A stretch of DNA of 64,000 bases from Brasilonema angustatum HA4187-MV1 (GCA_019359695.1 JAHHGV010000008.1:124001-188000), one strand, 5' to 3'. Positions 17,916 to 27,379 are shown, numbered from the stretch's first letter. Notes: generated by a model not told the origin, from the sequence alone. Program-made: numbers and translations.

Positions 17916-20900
17916 ATGACAAATCATGATATGAGCAATTTCTCCATGCTGGATTTATTCCGCATGGAGGTGGAAGCCCAGGCAACAATAATAAACGACA
18001 ATCTCTTAGCGTTGGAAGGTAACCCCAACGCCAGCAAAGAACTTGAAAGTTTGATGCGTGCATCTCATTCGATCAAGGGTGCTGCTCGTACTGTGCAACT
18101 TGATGCCGCAGTCAGAATAGCTCACGTTATGGAAGATTGCTTTGTAGCTGCACAAAAAGGAGCAATCACAATTGACTCGGGTGACCAAGTCGATGTGCTA
18201 CTGCAAGGAGTTGATATGATTGAGCGCCTCTCTCAACTTAAAGAGAGCGAAGCGCTCAATTGGTTAGCCGCTCATCAAGGAGAAATTGAAAGCTTAATAG
18301 CAGCCATCTCTGCTATTTTGACACCAAACCAGCAAGCACAAGACACGGTTCAGCGCTTAAGCGCCGACGCGGTTAATGAACAGAACACGGCGGATGTTAG
18401 CGCAGCGTTAACGAAGTGGACCGTAGGTCGCCGTAGGCTGGAGGAGGAGGATGAGGAGGATGAGGAGGATGAGGAGGAGGATGAGGAGGAGGATGAGGAG
18501 GAGGATGAGGAAGAAATTCCCACTTCCTTGTCTCCCTCTGCCTCCCCTGCCTTCCCTGCTCCCCCGACTCCCCCTGTGGACGTCTTTGCCTTTCCCTCCA
18601 TCTCCCAAGATGACGAAAATTTAACCATGCTGGATTTATTTCGGCAGGAAGTGGTAAATTTATCAGCAATATTTAAGTCGAGTTTACAAGAGCGCAAAAA
18701 TAATTCAAATCCAGGCTATACCAAAGCACAAATCGAATCCCTGATTCAGGCAGCCCATAGCGTTGGTGGGGCGGCGCGGATTGTCGAAATTGATGCTGCG
18801 TTCCGAATCTCCGACGCAATCAAGCATTGCTTAATCGCTGCTAAGGAAGGAAAAGTTTCCTTAGTCGGCTCGCCAATCGATAATTGCCTCCAAGGCATTG
18901 ATGTGCTCCTACGCATCGCGCAAGTCCCGGAAACTGATTTAGAAAACTGGTCAACCCAACATCTGTCAGAAATTGAAACTCTAGTTTCTGCTATCTCTGC
19001 TATTCCAACACAGGAAACCAAAAAGCCAGAAAGCCCGAAATCAAACATCAGCAAGAAGACAAAGAAAAAAGCAGACAAAGAGAAAACAGAGCAGGAAAGC
19101 AGGAAAGCAGGGGAGCAGGGGAGCAGGGGAGCAGGGGAGCAGGAAAGCAGGGGAGCAGAGGAAGCAGGGGAGCAGGGGAGCCAGCGCCGTGCGGAGGTTC
19201 CCTCCGTTGAGGCGACTGGCGTGAGCAGAGGAAGCAGAGGAGTAGGGGAGCAGGAGAGCAGGGGAGCAGCTCAGACAGCGAGCAGTTCCCAGGAGGTTCT
19301 GCCTCGTGCCGGCTCTACGTTTGTCGAAGCTGTGCCGTTCAGCGTTAGCGAAGCGCGCCCTTCGGCGCTAGCTGTGCCGAAGACTCAGGCATACCCGAAG
19401 GGGGGAGAAATGACTGCCTCATCTCCCCAACCCCTAGCTGCAACTGCCACATCTTCCATTACCTCATCACCCAAAACCCCCATTACACCATCACCAAAAA
19501 CTCCACCCCCAACGACCACATCCAAATCTCCCAAGGAAATAGCAGAGATCCAAAATGCAAAGAGTGTAGACCGCGTGGTGCGGGTGAGTGCGGATAACCT
19601 CAATCGCATTATGGGACTCGCTGGAGAAACTCTCGTAGAAGCAAACTGGCTACAACCGTTTGCTACTTCTTTGCTAAGGCTCAAGAAAAGCCAAGTTGAA
19701 CTGTCTAACCTTCTAGAAAAGCTGCAGGAATCCCTGGTAGGGGAAAACCTGAACGAGCGTGCTGCTGACTCGCTCTCTACTTCAAGAGCAAAGGCAAACG
19801 AATGTCGCCAAATTTTATCTGATCGCCTGAATGAACTGGAATTATTTGCCCGTCGTTCTGGGAATCTTTCAGATCGTCTTTATCGGGAAGTCATTGCCAG
19901 TAATATGCGTCCTTTCGTAGATGGCGCTCAGGGGTTTCCCCGAATGATGCGGGATTTAGCCAGACGTTTGGGAAAGCAAGTCAAATTTGAAATTATCGGC
20001 AAATCCACCCAAGTGGATCGCGATATTTTAGAAAAGCTAGAAGCTCCCCTAACTCATATCTTACGTAACTCCGTTGATCACGGTCTTGAGCCGCCCGAAG
20101 CTCGGCAGGCTGTGGGGAAACCTCCTGAAGGTACAGTGCGATTGGAAGCTGCTCATCGAGCCGGAATGTTATCGATTACAGTTTCCGATGATGGTGGTGG
20201 AATAGACTTAGAGCGCCTGCGCCAAAAAATTGTCACCAAGGGCATGATTAATGCTGACATGGCGGAGCAGTTAAGCGAACCCGAATTGATGGAGTTTCTA
20301 TTTCTGCCAGGTTTTTCCACAGCAAAGGCAGTTACCGAGGTTTCAGGTCGCGGTGTTGGTTTGGATGTCGTACAAAGCATGGTGCAGGAGGTAGGGGGCA
20401 TTGTGCGAGCTGCATCTCAGTTAGGGAAGGGAACAAGTTTTCACTTACAATTGCCACTGACCTTGTCTGTGATTCGCACGCTGTTGGTGGAAATATCAGG
20501 AGAACCTTATGCTTTTCCGCTGACGCGCATTGACCGGATTATCATGATTCATCCCTCTTCTATTTCCGTTGTGGAAAATCGCCAGTATTTTGTTTTGGAT
20601 GGGCAAAACATAGGATTGGTGGCGGCTCATGAAGTGTTGGAATTGAACAACTCTGCTGACAACTCAGAAGAATTACCATGCGTTATCATCAGCGATCGCC
20701 TGAGTCGTTATGGCTTAGTAGTCGATAAATTTCTGGGTGAGCGGGATTTGGTTGTCAAACCTTTAGTTAAGAGTTTGGGAAAAGTACCAGATATTAGCGC
20801 AGTCGCACTGATGGATGATGGTTCTCCCGTTCTGATTGTTGATGTTGAAGATTTGCTACGTTCGATTGACAAATTGCTCAATGTCGGTTTGATTAGCAAA

Positions 20901-21308
20901 ATTAACAAAGGAATTGACAGCAGCGGATCTAGACAACACAAGCGGATTCTTGTCGTAGATGATTCCATTACTGTGCGCGAAATGGAGCGGCAGTTGCTAG
21001 AAAATAATGGTTATGAAGTTGAAGTCAGTATGGATGGAATGGATGGTTGGAATGCTGTGCGCACGGGTGTTTATGATTTAGTTATTAGCGACATTGATAT
21101 GCCGAGAATGAATGGGATAGAACTAGTCGGCAATATTAAAAATCATCCGAATTTGAATTCTTTACCTGTGATTATTGTTTCTTACAAAGACAGTCAAGAA
21201 GACAGAATACGTGGTTTAGAAGTTGGCGCTAATTATTACTTAACTAAGAGCAGTTTCCATGATAATAGTTTGTTAAATGCCGTTCTTGATTTGATTGGCG
21301 ATCCCTGA
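17916..21308 (+). CDS. cheA: CheA hybrid kinase with two Hpt domains and receiver (WspE-like)
   Basis: 1130 aa. Hpt1 carries the phospho-His in ASHSIKGAAR (His 51). Hpt2 has AAHSVGGAAR (His 281), where the usual Lys is Gly. An acidic run of Glu/Asp (about 175-199) separates them, and a low-complexity linker (about 390-500) follows. The dimerisation and ATPase core has RNSVDHGLEPPEAR (N box, about 714), DDGGGID and GRGVGLDVV. A CheW-like domain comes next and then a receiver with VVDDSITVRE and phospho-acceptor Asp 1059 in VISDIDMPRMNG. This is the WspE architecture with an extra Hpt. It should phosphorylate its own receiver, CheB and the downstream receiver-phosphatase. Confidence 0.92.
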   Translation: MTNHDMSNFSMLDLFRMEVEAQATIINDNLLALEGNPNASKELESLMRASHSIKGAARTVQLDAAVRIAHVMEDCFVAAQKGAITIDSGDQVDVLLQGVDMIERLSQLKESEALNWLAAHQGEIESLIAAISAILTPNQQAQDTVQRLSADAVNEQNTADVSAALTKWTVGRRRLEEEDEEDEEDEEEDEEEDEEEDEEEIPTSLSPSASPAFPAPPTPPVDVFAFPSISQDDENLTMLDLFRQEVVNLSAIFKSSLQERKNNSNPGYTKAQIESLIQAAHSVGGAARIVEIDAAFRISDAIKHCLIAAKEGKVSLVGSPIDNCLQGIDVLLRIAQVPETDLENWSTQHLSEIETLVSAISAIPTQETKKPESPKSNISKKTKKKADKEKTEQESRKAGEQGSRGAGEQESRGAEEAGEQGSQRRAEVPSVEATGVSRGSRGVGEQESRGAAQTASSSQEVLPRAGSTFVEAVPFSVSEARPSALAVPKTQAYPKGGEMTASSPQPLAATATSSITSSPKTPITPSPKTPPPTTTSKSPKEIAEIQNAKSVDRVVRVSADNLNRIMGLAGETLVEANWLQPFATSLLRLKKSQVELSNLLEKLQESLVGENLNERAADSLSTSRAKANECRQILSDRLNELELFARRSGNLSDRLYREVIASNMRPFVDGAQGFPRMMRDLARRLGKQVKFEIIGKSTQVDRDILEKLEAPLTHILRNSVDHGLEPPEARQAVGKPPEGTVRLEAAHRAGMLSITVSDDGGGIDLERLRQKIVTKGMINADMAEQLSEPELMEFLFLPGFSTAKAVTEVSGRGVGLDVVQSMVQEVGGIVRAASQLGKGTSFHLQLPLTLSVIRTLLVEISGEPYAFPLTRIDRIIMIHPSSISVVENRQYFVLDGQNIGLVAAHEVLELNNSADNSEELPCVIISDRLSRYGLVVDKFLGERDLVVKPLVKSLGKVPDISAVALMDDGSPVLIVDVEDLLRSIDKLLNVGLISKINKGIDSSGSRQHKRILVVDDSITVREMERQLLENNGYEVEVSMDGMDGWNAVRTGVYDLVISDIDMPRMNGIELVGNIKNHPNLNSLPVIIVSYKDSQEDRIRGLEVGANYYLTKSSFHDNSLLNAVLDLIGDP
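18439..18513 (+). repeat. In-frame GAGGAGGAT microsatellite in cheA
   Basis: Repeated GAG/GAT triplets encode an uninterrupted acidic stretch of about 25 Glu/Asp residues between the two Hpt domains. Units are multiples of three, so length changes keep the frame. The bases just before it (GTTAGCGCAGCGTTAACGAAG) resemble dispersed repeats seen elsewhere in the window. Confidence 0.8.
19088..19180 (+). repeat. Octamer tandem repeat (GGGGAGCA) inside cheA
   Basis: About eleven units of an 8-base repeat, mostly GGGGAGCA with GAAAGCA variants. Eight is not a multiple of three, so three units give eight residues and produce the GEQGSRGA-type peptide repeat. Gain or loss of one unit would shift the frame upstream of the ATPase core. 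Several consecutive GGGG runs also make this a potential quadruplex. Confidence 0.8.
19176..19400 (+). other. Dispersed GCCAG...CTGGC repeat inserted in frame in cheA
   Basis: GAGCCAGCGCCGTGCGGAGG...GGCGACTGGCGTGAG (about 19176-19225) matches the intergenic palindrome family at 17528, 34021 and 54735. Further pieces (GTTAGCGAAGCGCGCC and a GCGCTAGCTGTGCCG segment near 19343-19380) match other intergenic repeats. The whole stretch is translated as linker. Confidence 0.75.
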
Positions 21309-21338
21309 TAAAGTTGCAAATACTTTTATGAATTTGTT

Positions 21339-22370
21339 ATGAGAATAGCCATTGTAAATGATATGCCAACCGCAATAGAAGCGCTACGGTGTGTCTTGGC
21401 GCAAGTCCCAAATTATGAAATACTTTGGATTGCTCATGATGGTAGCCAAGCAGTGGCAAAATGTGCAGCAGATACCCCAGACTTAATTTTGATGGATTTA
21501 CTCATACCAATTATCGATGGGGTGGAAGCAACGCGTCAAATTATGACCAATTCCCCTTGCGCAATTATTTTGGTAACAGCGACTGTCAGCGGTAATGCAT
21601 CCAAAGTCTTTACGGCAATGGGATATGGCGCACTGGATGCTATAGATACACCTGTTTTGGGTAGGAGCGGGCAAATCCAAGGCGGTGTAGAGATATTAGA
21701 AAAAATCGCTACGATAGGCAAATTAATTGGCAAAACCAGCAAGTCATCTCAAAGAATTGGAGAGCGTAGAGGTTACCAATCAAAGCTAAGTCCCCCCCTA
21801 ATTGCAATTGGTTCTTCCACGGGTGGTCCCCAAGCGTTGGCAGTGATCCTTTCTCAGTTACCAGCAAATTTCTCAGCAGCTGTCGTTATTGTGCAGCATG
21901 TAGATGAACAATTTACCCCAGGTTTAGCACAATGGTTGAATACTCAAACACCATTGCCAGTTAAACTAGCGATCGCAGGCTCGCATATAGAAGTTGGGCA
22001 AGTCTTGATTGCTGCTACCAATGACCACCTAGTTTTGCAATCTAATCTCAGCCTCAAGTACACTCAGGAACCGCGTGATTATCCTTACCGTCCGTCTGTG
22101 GACGTCTTTTTTGAAAGTTTAGTTAAAAACTGGCCAACAAAGGGAGTAGCGGTGCTATTGACTGGTATGGGCAGGGATGGGGCACAAGGACTCTTATCCT
22201 TGCGCTCTGTTGGTTGGCATACTATCGCTCAGGATCAAGCTACTTGTGTCGTTTATGGTATGCCAAAAGCAGCAGCCCAGTTGGGAGCGGCTGTGGAGAT
22301 TTTACCGATTGAGGCGATCGCAAAAGCTTGTGCTAAGCAACTCTTACGCCTACCGTTTACGCAAGCGTAA
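21339..22370 (+). CDS. cheB: CheB protein-glutamate methylesterase (receiver plus esterase)
   Basis: 343 aa. Receiver domain with phospho-acceptor Asp 53 ([13 protein letters not shown]). The esterase domain has the catalytic Ser in [12 protein letters not shown], His in VQHVDEQF and Asp in [12 protein letters not shown], the standard triad, and [14 protein letters not shown] near the end. It removes methyl groups added by CheR or deamidates receptors, with activity controlled by phosphorylation from CheA (WspF-like). It starts 30 bp after cheA in the same operon. Confidence 0.93.
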   Translation: MRIAIVNDMPTAIEALRCVLAQVPNYEILWIAHDGSQAVAKCAADTPDLILMDLLIPIIDGVEATRQIMTNSPCAIILVTATVSGNASKVFTAMGYGALDAIDTPVLGRSGQIQGGVEILEKIATIGKLIGKTSKSSQRIGERRGYQSKLSPPLIAIGSSTGGPQALAVILSQLPANFSAAVVIVQHVDEQFTPGLAQWLNTQTPLPVKLAIAGSHIEVGQVLIAATNDHLVLQSNLSLKYTQEPRDYPYRPSVDVFFESLVKNWPTKGVAVLLTGMGRDGAQGLLSLRSVGWHTIAQDQATCVVYGMPKAAAQLGAAVEILPIEAIAKACAKQLLRLPFTQA

Positions 22371-22490
22371 GAGAATACGCATGTCTATAAAGTATTATTT
22401 AACACCAAATTTTTCTCACTTTTCTTATTAAATTAAGATACACCCCCCACTCCTGATTTGAAAAAAACGTCTCGCAAGGAGGCTATACCA

Positions 22491-23807
22491 GTGGCAGAAG
22501 ACCCAATTACAGTTCTGCTGATCGACGATCAACCAATGATTGGCGAAGCCGTTCGTCGAATGTTACTCACAGAAGAAGATATCACCTTTCATTACTGTAG
22601 TGACCCAACCTTGGCTTTTAAAGTCGCTAAGTCATGTCAGCCAACGATCATCTTACAAGACTTGGTGATGCCAGAGATGGATGGACTGGTTTTAGTGCGC
22701 TTTTTACGCGCCCACAACGCCCCCACCAAAGACGTTCCGCTGATCGTTCTCTCTAGTAAAGAAGAACCGGTTATCAAAGCAAAAGCTTTTGCATTAGGAG
22801 CCAACGATTATATAGTCAAACTCCCAGACAAGGCAGAACTAATCGCTCGCATCCGCTACCATTCTAAAGCATACGCCAACCTTCTCAAGCGACAAGAAGC
22901 GGAAGCCATCCTCCAGGCTGATAACCTCCGCATGCGTAAAGAACTGGAGATGTTGCGCCAAATGCAACGGATGATTCTGCCTACATCCGAAGAACTAAAT
23001 GCCATAGAAGGTTTAGAAATTGCCGGCTATATGGAACCAGCCGACGAAGTAGGCGGCGACTACTATGACGTTCTGTACACAGATGGTCTCGTCACAATTG
23101 CCATCGGTGATGTCACTGGTCACGGTCTTGAAAGTGGCATCGTCATGGTAATGACGCAAACAGCAGTCCGTACTCTTAAAGAAATTCGAGAACTCGATCC
23201 AGTTAAATTTTTAGATGCGCTCAATCGGACTATTTATAAAAATGTCCGACGGATGAATTCTGAGAAGAATTTGACGTTAGTGGTTCTTACTTATTCAGAA
23301 GGCAAAATCAGTATCAGTGGTCAGCATGAAGAAATAATTGTAGTGCGCAATGGGGGTGATATTGAGCGCGTTAACACAATCAATCTGGGGTTCCCGATTG
23401 GGTTAGATGAGGAAATTACTGATTTTATTGATCATACCATGATCGAATTAAATTCGGGTGATGGAGTTGTGCTTTATACCGATGGAATTCCGGAAGCGTA
23501 CAATATTGAGAAAAAACAATATGGAATTGAGCGATTATGCGAAGTTATTAGTCAAAACTGGCATGATTCTGCCGAACAAATTAAGCAAGCGATCGTTGAT
23601 GATGTGAAGCAATTTATTGGTACACAAAAGGTTTTTGATGACATTACTTTAGTAGTTATTAAACAGAAAAAAATTGAAAATAAGCAAATGTTTGAAAATC
23701 AGGAATCATTTGAGGAGGAAGAACCGTTTGAAGAAGAAGAACTATTTGAGGAAATTAAGCAGAATGTGAATAAAAGGAAAAAGTTGGGGTTTTTTCGTCG
23801 CAAATGA
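22491..23807 (+). CDS. Response regulator with PP2C (SpoIIE/RsbU-type) phosphatase domain
   Basis: 438 aa. N-terminal receiver (VLLIDDQPMIGEA, phospho-acceptor Asp in LQDLVMPEMDG), a coiled coil at about 135-165, then a PP2C domain with ADEVGGDYYDV, GDVTGHGLESGI, LYTDGIPEA and DDITLVVI metal-binding motifs. It should dephosphorylate a Ser/Thr-phosphorylated STAS-type antagonist when activated by CheA. GTG at 22491 is preferred because CAAGGAGG lies 8 bp before it; a TTG 33 bp upstream has no ribosome site. The C-terminal tail is very acidic (EEEEPFEEEELFEE) and then basic. Confidence 0.9.
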   Translation: MAEDPITVLLIDDQPMIGEAVRRMLLTEEDITFHYCSDPTLAFKVAKSCQPTIILQDLVMPEMDGLVLVRFLRAHNAPTKDVPLIVLSSKEEPVIKAKAFALGANDYIVKLPDKAELIARIRYHSKAYANLLKRQEAEAILQADNLRMRKELEMLRQMQRMILPTSEELNAIEGLEIAGYMEPADEVGGDYYDVLYTDGLVTIAIGDVTGHGLESGIVMVMTQTAVRTLKEIRELDPVKFLDALNRTIYKNVRRMNSEKNLTLVVLTYSEGKISISGQHEEIIVVRNGGDIERVNTINLGFPIGLDEEITDFIDHTMIELNSGDGVVLYTDGIPEAYNIEKKQYGIERLCEVISQNWHDSAEQIKQAIVDDVKQFIGTQKVFDDITLVVIKQKKIENKQMFENQESFEEEEPFEEEELFEEIKQNVNKRKKLGFFRRK

Positions 23808-23880
23808 TCTGCTAATAAAATTTACTATTAATAGTAAAAACTCAAAAAAAATGATTGCGTTAATGAGATAACTTTAAGAA

Positions 23881-24498
23881 ATGACAAACATGAACCAAGT
23901 TTTTGGAGAATTTCTTGAGGACTTAAGCCGAGAACATAATTCTTTAGAACTGAGCTTTACCTCTCCTTCTCAAATAATTAAACAACAATGGCGCAATATC
24001 CGTTTATCAGCTTATTTTGTTGCTGACTATTTTTCGACTTTTCTACCTGATGAACCGGATAGCGATGTCTTACGACAAGCCGCTTCGCGTCTACGCATTA
24101 AAGCAATTAAAAACAATGTGAGTTATATCAGCAACGAACTTTTAGAAAATGCCATTAAATTTAACGAAAAAATCAATAATTATCCAGTTAAGTTTGGAAT
24201 TCATTTTCTGGAAGACATTGAGAAAGTCACTGCAGTAATTTTTACTCAGAACAGTATGACTACTCAAAAAGTTGATAAATTTCAAGCCTTGATTAAGGAA
24301 CTACTCTCTGCTGATACTTATGAGTTATATATTCAGCAGATTGAAAAAACATCTGAAGACGAACAAAGTGAAGCCTCTGGCTTAGGTTTACTGACCATAA
24401 TCAATGATTATTCAGCAAAATTAGGCTGGAAATTTGAGTCTGATCCCAGTCATCCACAAATTATCACTGTGACTACAATGGCTCAAGTCGTTGTATAA
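23881..24498 (+). CDS. HATPase-like switch kinase (SpoIIAB/SiaB-like)
   Basis: 205 aa. A likely N box (SNELLENAIKFN) and a glycine motif (ASGLGLLTI) point to the GHKL ATP-binding fold as in anti-sigma kinases or the SiaB/DUF6272 family. It sits between a PP2C regulator and an STAS-like protein, as in partner-switching modules (IcfG in Synechocystis, SiaABC in Pseudomonas). It should phosphorylate the downstream antagonist. The sequence is divergent, so family placement is by motif and context. Confidence 0.7.
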   Translation: MTNMNQVFGEFLEDLSREHNSLELSFTSPSQIIKQQWRNIRLSAYFVADYFSTFLPDEPDSDVLRQAASRLRIKAIKNNVSYISNELLENAIKFNEKINNYPVKFGIHFLEDIEKVTAVIFTQNSMTTQKVDKFQALIKELLSADTYELYIQQIEKTSEDEQSEASGLGLLTIINDYSAKLGWKFESDPSHPQIITVTTMAQVVV

Positions 24499-24550
24499 TT
24501 TATCTATAATTAATGATTTGGATAACTGAATAAAAAAGTACGAATAACCT

Positions 24551-24904
24551 ATGACAGGTCAAGAAGTTAAAAGCGATGACTATCAGGTTCAATACGATCC
24601 AGCATCCACAACAGTTTATTTTAAAGGGCAAATCGCGCTAGGAGGTCCCAAAGATTACGCTCCTATTGTTAATTTGCTCAATGAAGTGGCTGGTTTAGAA
24701 CCTAAAACCATCACAATAAATGTGAAAGAATTAGCATTCCTCAACAGTTCGGGCATTAGTATGTTATCTAAGTTTGTTCTTGGAATGCGGAAAAAGAAAG
24801 GAGTTCAATTGGTAGTGTTAGGTTCAAAAAAAATACCTTGGCAAGGAAAATCATTGAAAAATTTAGAGCGATTGCTTCCAGGTTTAAAACTAGTAGTGCA
24901 ATAA
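24551..24904 (+). CDS. Slr1659-like/STAS-type antagonist protein
   Basis: 117 aa. The short single domain contains TITINVKELAFLNSSGISML, resembling the phosphorylatable Ser region of anti-sigma antagonists (DSSGIxxL). Cyanobacterial proteins of this kind are called the Slr1659 superfamily. It is probably the substrate of the adjacent kinase and PP2C phosphatase, and its unphosphorylated form would bind an unknown target. It lies 52 bp after the kinase gene. Confidence 0.75.
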   Translation: MTGQEVKSDDYQVQYDPASTTVYFKGQIALGGPKDYAPIVNLLNEVAGLEPKTITINVKELAFLNSSGISMLSKFVLGMRKKKGVQLVVLGSKKIPWQGKSLKNLERLLPGLKLVVQ

Positions 24905-24939
24905 GCTAAAAATGTGATTGATTTCATGGAGAAAGTAAT

Positions 24940-26610
24940 ATGTTAGAAAACCTATTGCATCAATTTCATAAAATGAATACAGGGGGCTTGATCCTAACAA
25001 GTTTGCTAATTACGGCTTTAGGAACTGGGTTGTTATATTTATTTTTCTCTTATATCTTGCGCCCCATATTTCGCAAGTTTGAACGGGACATCGCAATCGT
25101 TACCTTAAAAGTTTCCACTTATCCTGTCCTAATTATCTTCGCTATCCTCAGCTTAAAAATCACTTTTTGGAAGTTAGCCAAGATTCACATTCTTCCAGTG
25201 ATAGAACATATCTTGATAGCAAGTATAGTTATAGTTATTACTTATTGGTCTGTCCAAATATTTACCCAAGTTTTCATCTATTACCTTAAAGAGTACACTC
25301 AACAAAGCGAAGCGATGTGGGATGACGTACTTCTTCCCATTCTCTCAGGCGTTGTTCCTTTGCTTCTGTTCACACTTGGTGGAGTTGTTGTTATCAGTTC
25401 CTTTGGGGTTGATTTAACTGGAATTTGGGTAACGCTAGGTGGTGCTACTTTTGTGCTTGGTTTTGCACTTCAGGATATTTTGGCTAATTTCTTTAGTGGG
25501 ATTGTTTTACTCATTGATACTCCTTTTCGATTTGGTGACATCCTGCTGCTTGAAGATGGTTCAATCGGAATGCTACGCCGAATAGGTATTAGAGTGACTG
25601 AGCTATATATATTTAGTACTCATTGTGATGTTTATATTCCTAACAGTCTATTACAAGGTCAGAAAATCACTAATTTGAGCCGTCCCACCTCTTTATACTA
25701 TCACTCGATTTCGCTAGAAATACCCTCTGAATGTAATATTGATGAATCTAATAAACTCATAGAAGAAATCGTGTTAGCTCATCCCGATACTCTCGGGGAT
25801 ATGGATATTAAATTGGAAGTGATAGATGAATACTATAATTCGGAAGAAAGTGACCTTAATCTCATTAAACAACAAAAAATTGGTAAATTACGATTACTAG
25901 CTGAACAAGAGGTCATTTTAAAACTAGAGGAAGTTGAACAAGCCCTTGAAGCTTTAGTTGTGACAATGCAGTTTGTAGAAAAAGGAGGGATGACGCCAGA
26001 AGAAATAGAAAATGTTCAACAGGAATATCAAGGTGTTTTAGAACTCATAGGTTTCCAAGTAATTGAGGATAGTAATAATAATAACCGCACTGTAGTTAAT
26101 TTTGAGGAAACCAATCAAGAGGGACTGATTGAGTTAATTAGGGAGTGGTATCGATTTGGGATTAAAGATCCTAATTTGCTGGATGAAGATGAATCCTTCA
26201 TTTCGGATGAGTGGGAGCGAAAGATTAATTTGTTAAAGCGAAGGGTGCAACGTTTGTCTCAAAAAATATCTAATCCTCAAGTTGACGAAACTCGTTTAGA
26301 TGATGATGTCATGGACTTGCTTAAGTGGGTGAAACATAAGTTAAAAGCGCCGCGCAAGAAGTGGCAAGAACCGCAAATCAAGATGATAGGAATGAAACAT
26401 GATGGCTCTGACTATTATATTGAATTGGAACTGACATTTTTTGTGGATGAGATAAAATTGGAAGATGGAAAACGAGGCGATCGCGTCAGGAGCCAAATTT
26501 ATCAAGAAATCTTCCGCCACTTCAAAAACACCTATCTTGATTGGGATGGCATTAAACAGAAAGAAGCGGGAGATAATATTGGAAATACCCTTGATGTCAG
26601 CATTAATTAA
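24940..26610 (+). CDS. MscS-family mechanosensitive channel with C-terminal insert
   Basis: 556 aa. Four hydrophobic helices in the first ~200 residues, then the pore-lining TM3 region LGGATFVLGFALQDILANFF and the beta domain start DTPFRFGDILLLEDG. About 110 charged, coiled-coil residues interrupt the cytoplasmic part (about 290-420), which is longer than E. coli MscS. It should open under membrane tension. GGAGAAAG precedes the ATG. Its place after the switch module suggests that it belongs to the operon, possibly as an output target; this is inference. Confidence 0.88.
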   Translation: MLENLLHQFHKMNTGGLILTSLLITALGTGLLYLFFSYILRPIFRKFERDIAIVTLKVSTYPVLIIFAILSLKITFWKLAKIHILPVIEHILIASIVIVITYWSVQIFTQVFIYYLKEYTQQSEAMWDDVLLPILSGVVPLLLFTLGGVVVISSFGVDLTGIWVTLGGATFVLGFALQDILANFFSGIVLLIDTPFRFGDILLLEDGSIGMLRRIGIRVTELYIFSTHCDVYIPNSLLQGQKITNLSRPTSLYYHSISLEIPSECNIDESNKLIEEIVLAHPDTLGDMDIKLEVIDEYYNSEESDLNLIKQQKIGKLRLLAEQEVILKLEEVEQALEALVVTMQFVEKGGMTPEEIENVQQEYQGVLELIGFQVIEDSNNNNRTVVNFEETNQEGLIELIREWYRFGIKDPNLLDEDESFISDEWERKINLLKRRVQRLSQKISNPQVDETRLDDDVMDLLKWVKHKLKAPRKKWQEPQIKMIGMKHDGSDYYIELELTFFVDEIKLEDGKRGDRVRSQIYQEIFRHFKNTYLDWDGIKQKEAGDNIGNTLDVSIN

Positions 26611-26617
26611 AATCCTG

Positions 26618-27115
26618 TCAATAACTTTGCTGTTCAGGTAACAAGAATATTCGCTCTCGTTCTGGCAAAATGTAGTCTAACTGAAGGCATTGAATCATTC
26701 CTTGTCCATCAGTAATCATTTCTCCCAAATAAGGAGCAGTATCGACTTTCATTCCTGGAACAAAATGCTGTGTTTCTTGCTTGCGGAATGTGTCGGTAAC
26801 ACGTTCTGCCATCAATCCTAAAATATGCGATTTTGGTTGAGAACCAAAGCTATTTCCCGTAGGTGAATCATCATTGTGAATTTGGTAATTCACCAAGATA
26901 ATCCGACTACTAAATAGAGGACGACAAGGAGTACCCTGAATTAAACGGCATAAATCAATTACTGGTACAAGACGATTTCGGTAGTTAAATAAACCAGCGA
27001 TCAAATCAGGTCCATGATGTAGAGTTTTCAGTGCTACCTTAGGCACTACTTCTACAACTCGCTTAGTTTCCAAGGCATAACGCTCATTGTTTACATAGAA
27101 AAGCAACATTAACAT
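26618..27115 (-). CDS. CheW-like protein
   Basis: 165 aa. A CheW domain is recognisable: LLFYVNNERYALETKRVVEV, LIAGLFNYRNRLVPVIDL and the closing LGEMITDGQG. It is convergent with the channel gene, 7 bp apart, and separate from the main operon. It may be a second coupling protein, equivalent to WspB, for the same receptors. Confidence 0.85.
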   Translation of the reverse strand: MLMLLFYVNNERYALETKRVVEVVPKVALKTLHHGPDLIAGLFNYRNRLVPVIDLCRLIQGTPCRPLFSSRIILVNYQIHNDDSPTGNSFGSQPKSHILGLMAERVTDTFRKQETQHFVPGMKVDTAPYLGEMITDGQGMIQCLQLDYILPERERIFLLPEQQSY

Positions 27116-27343
27116 ATAGGAATCCGGTTTTATTAATGAACTTACTCGTTAGGGCGCTTAACAGGCAACAGGGAACAGTCAACAGTTACCAGTTACCAGT
27201 GATATCGTGTTCGGTTAAAGACTTATCATTAAGACCGCAGGGGGGGCAGAGGTGCAGAGGGGCAGAGGGGAAGGGTTTTTAAGCTTAATGCATAGATTCG
27301 GGAATTATAACTAATTAGCCGAACTTGATATGAACAATTGATC

Positions 27344-27379
27344 ACTGGTAACTGGTAACTGGTAACTGATAACTGATAA
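27344..27379. repeat. Short tandem repeat (ACTGGTA units)
   Basis: Tandem ACTGGTA and ACTGATA heptamers. Another run (TGACTAA/TGACCAA heptamers) lies at 27795-27825. Together with the element at 27516-27670 they fill the gene-free stretch 27116-27917, where I see no gene. Confidence 0.75.

Noticed and set aside
18350-18697. Poly-Ser or Pro-rich minus-strand frames opposite cheA
   Set aside because: Antisense reading of the GAG/GAT microsatellite; cheA on the other strand is well supported.
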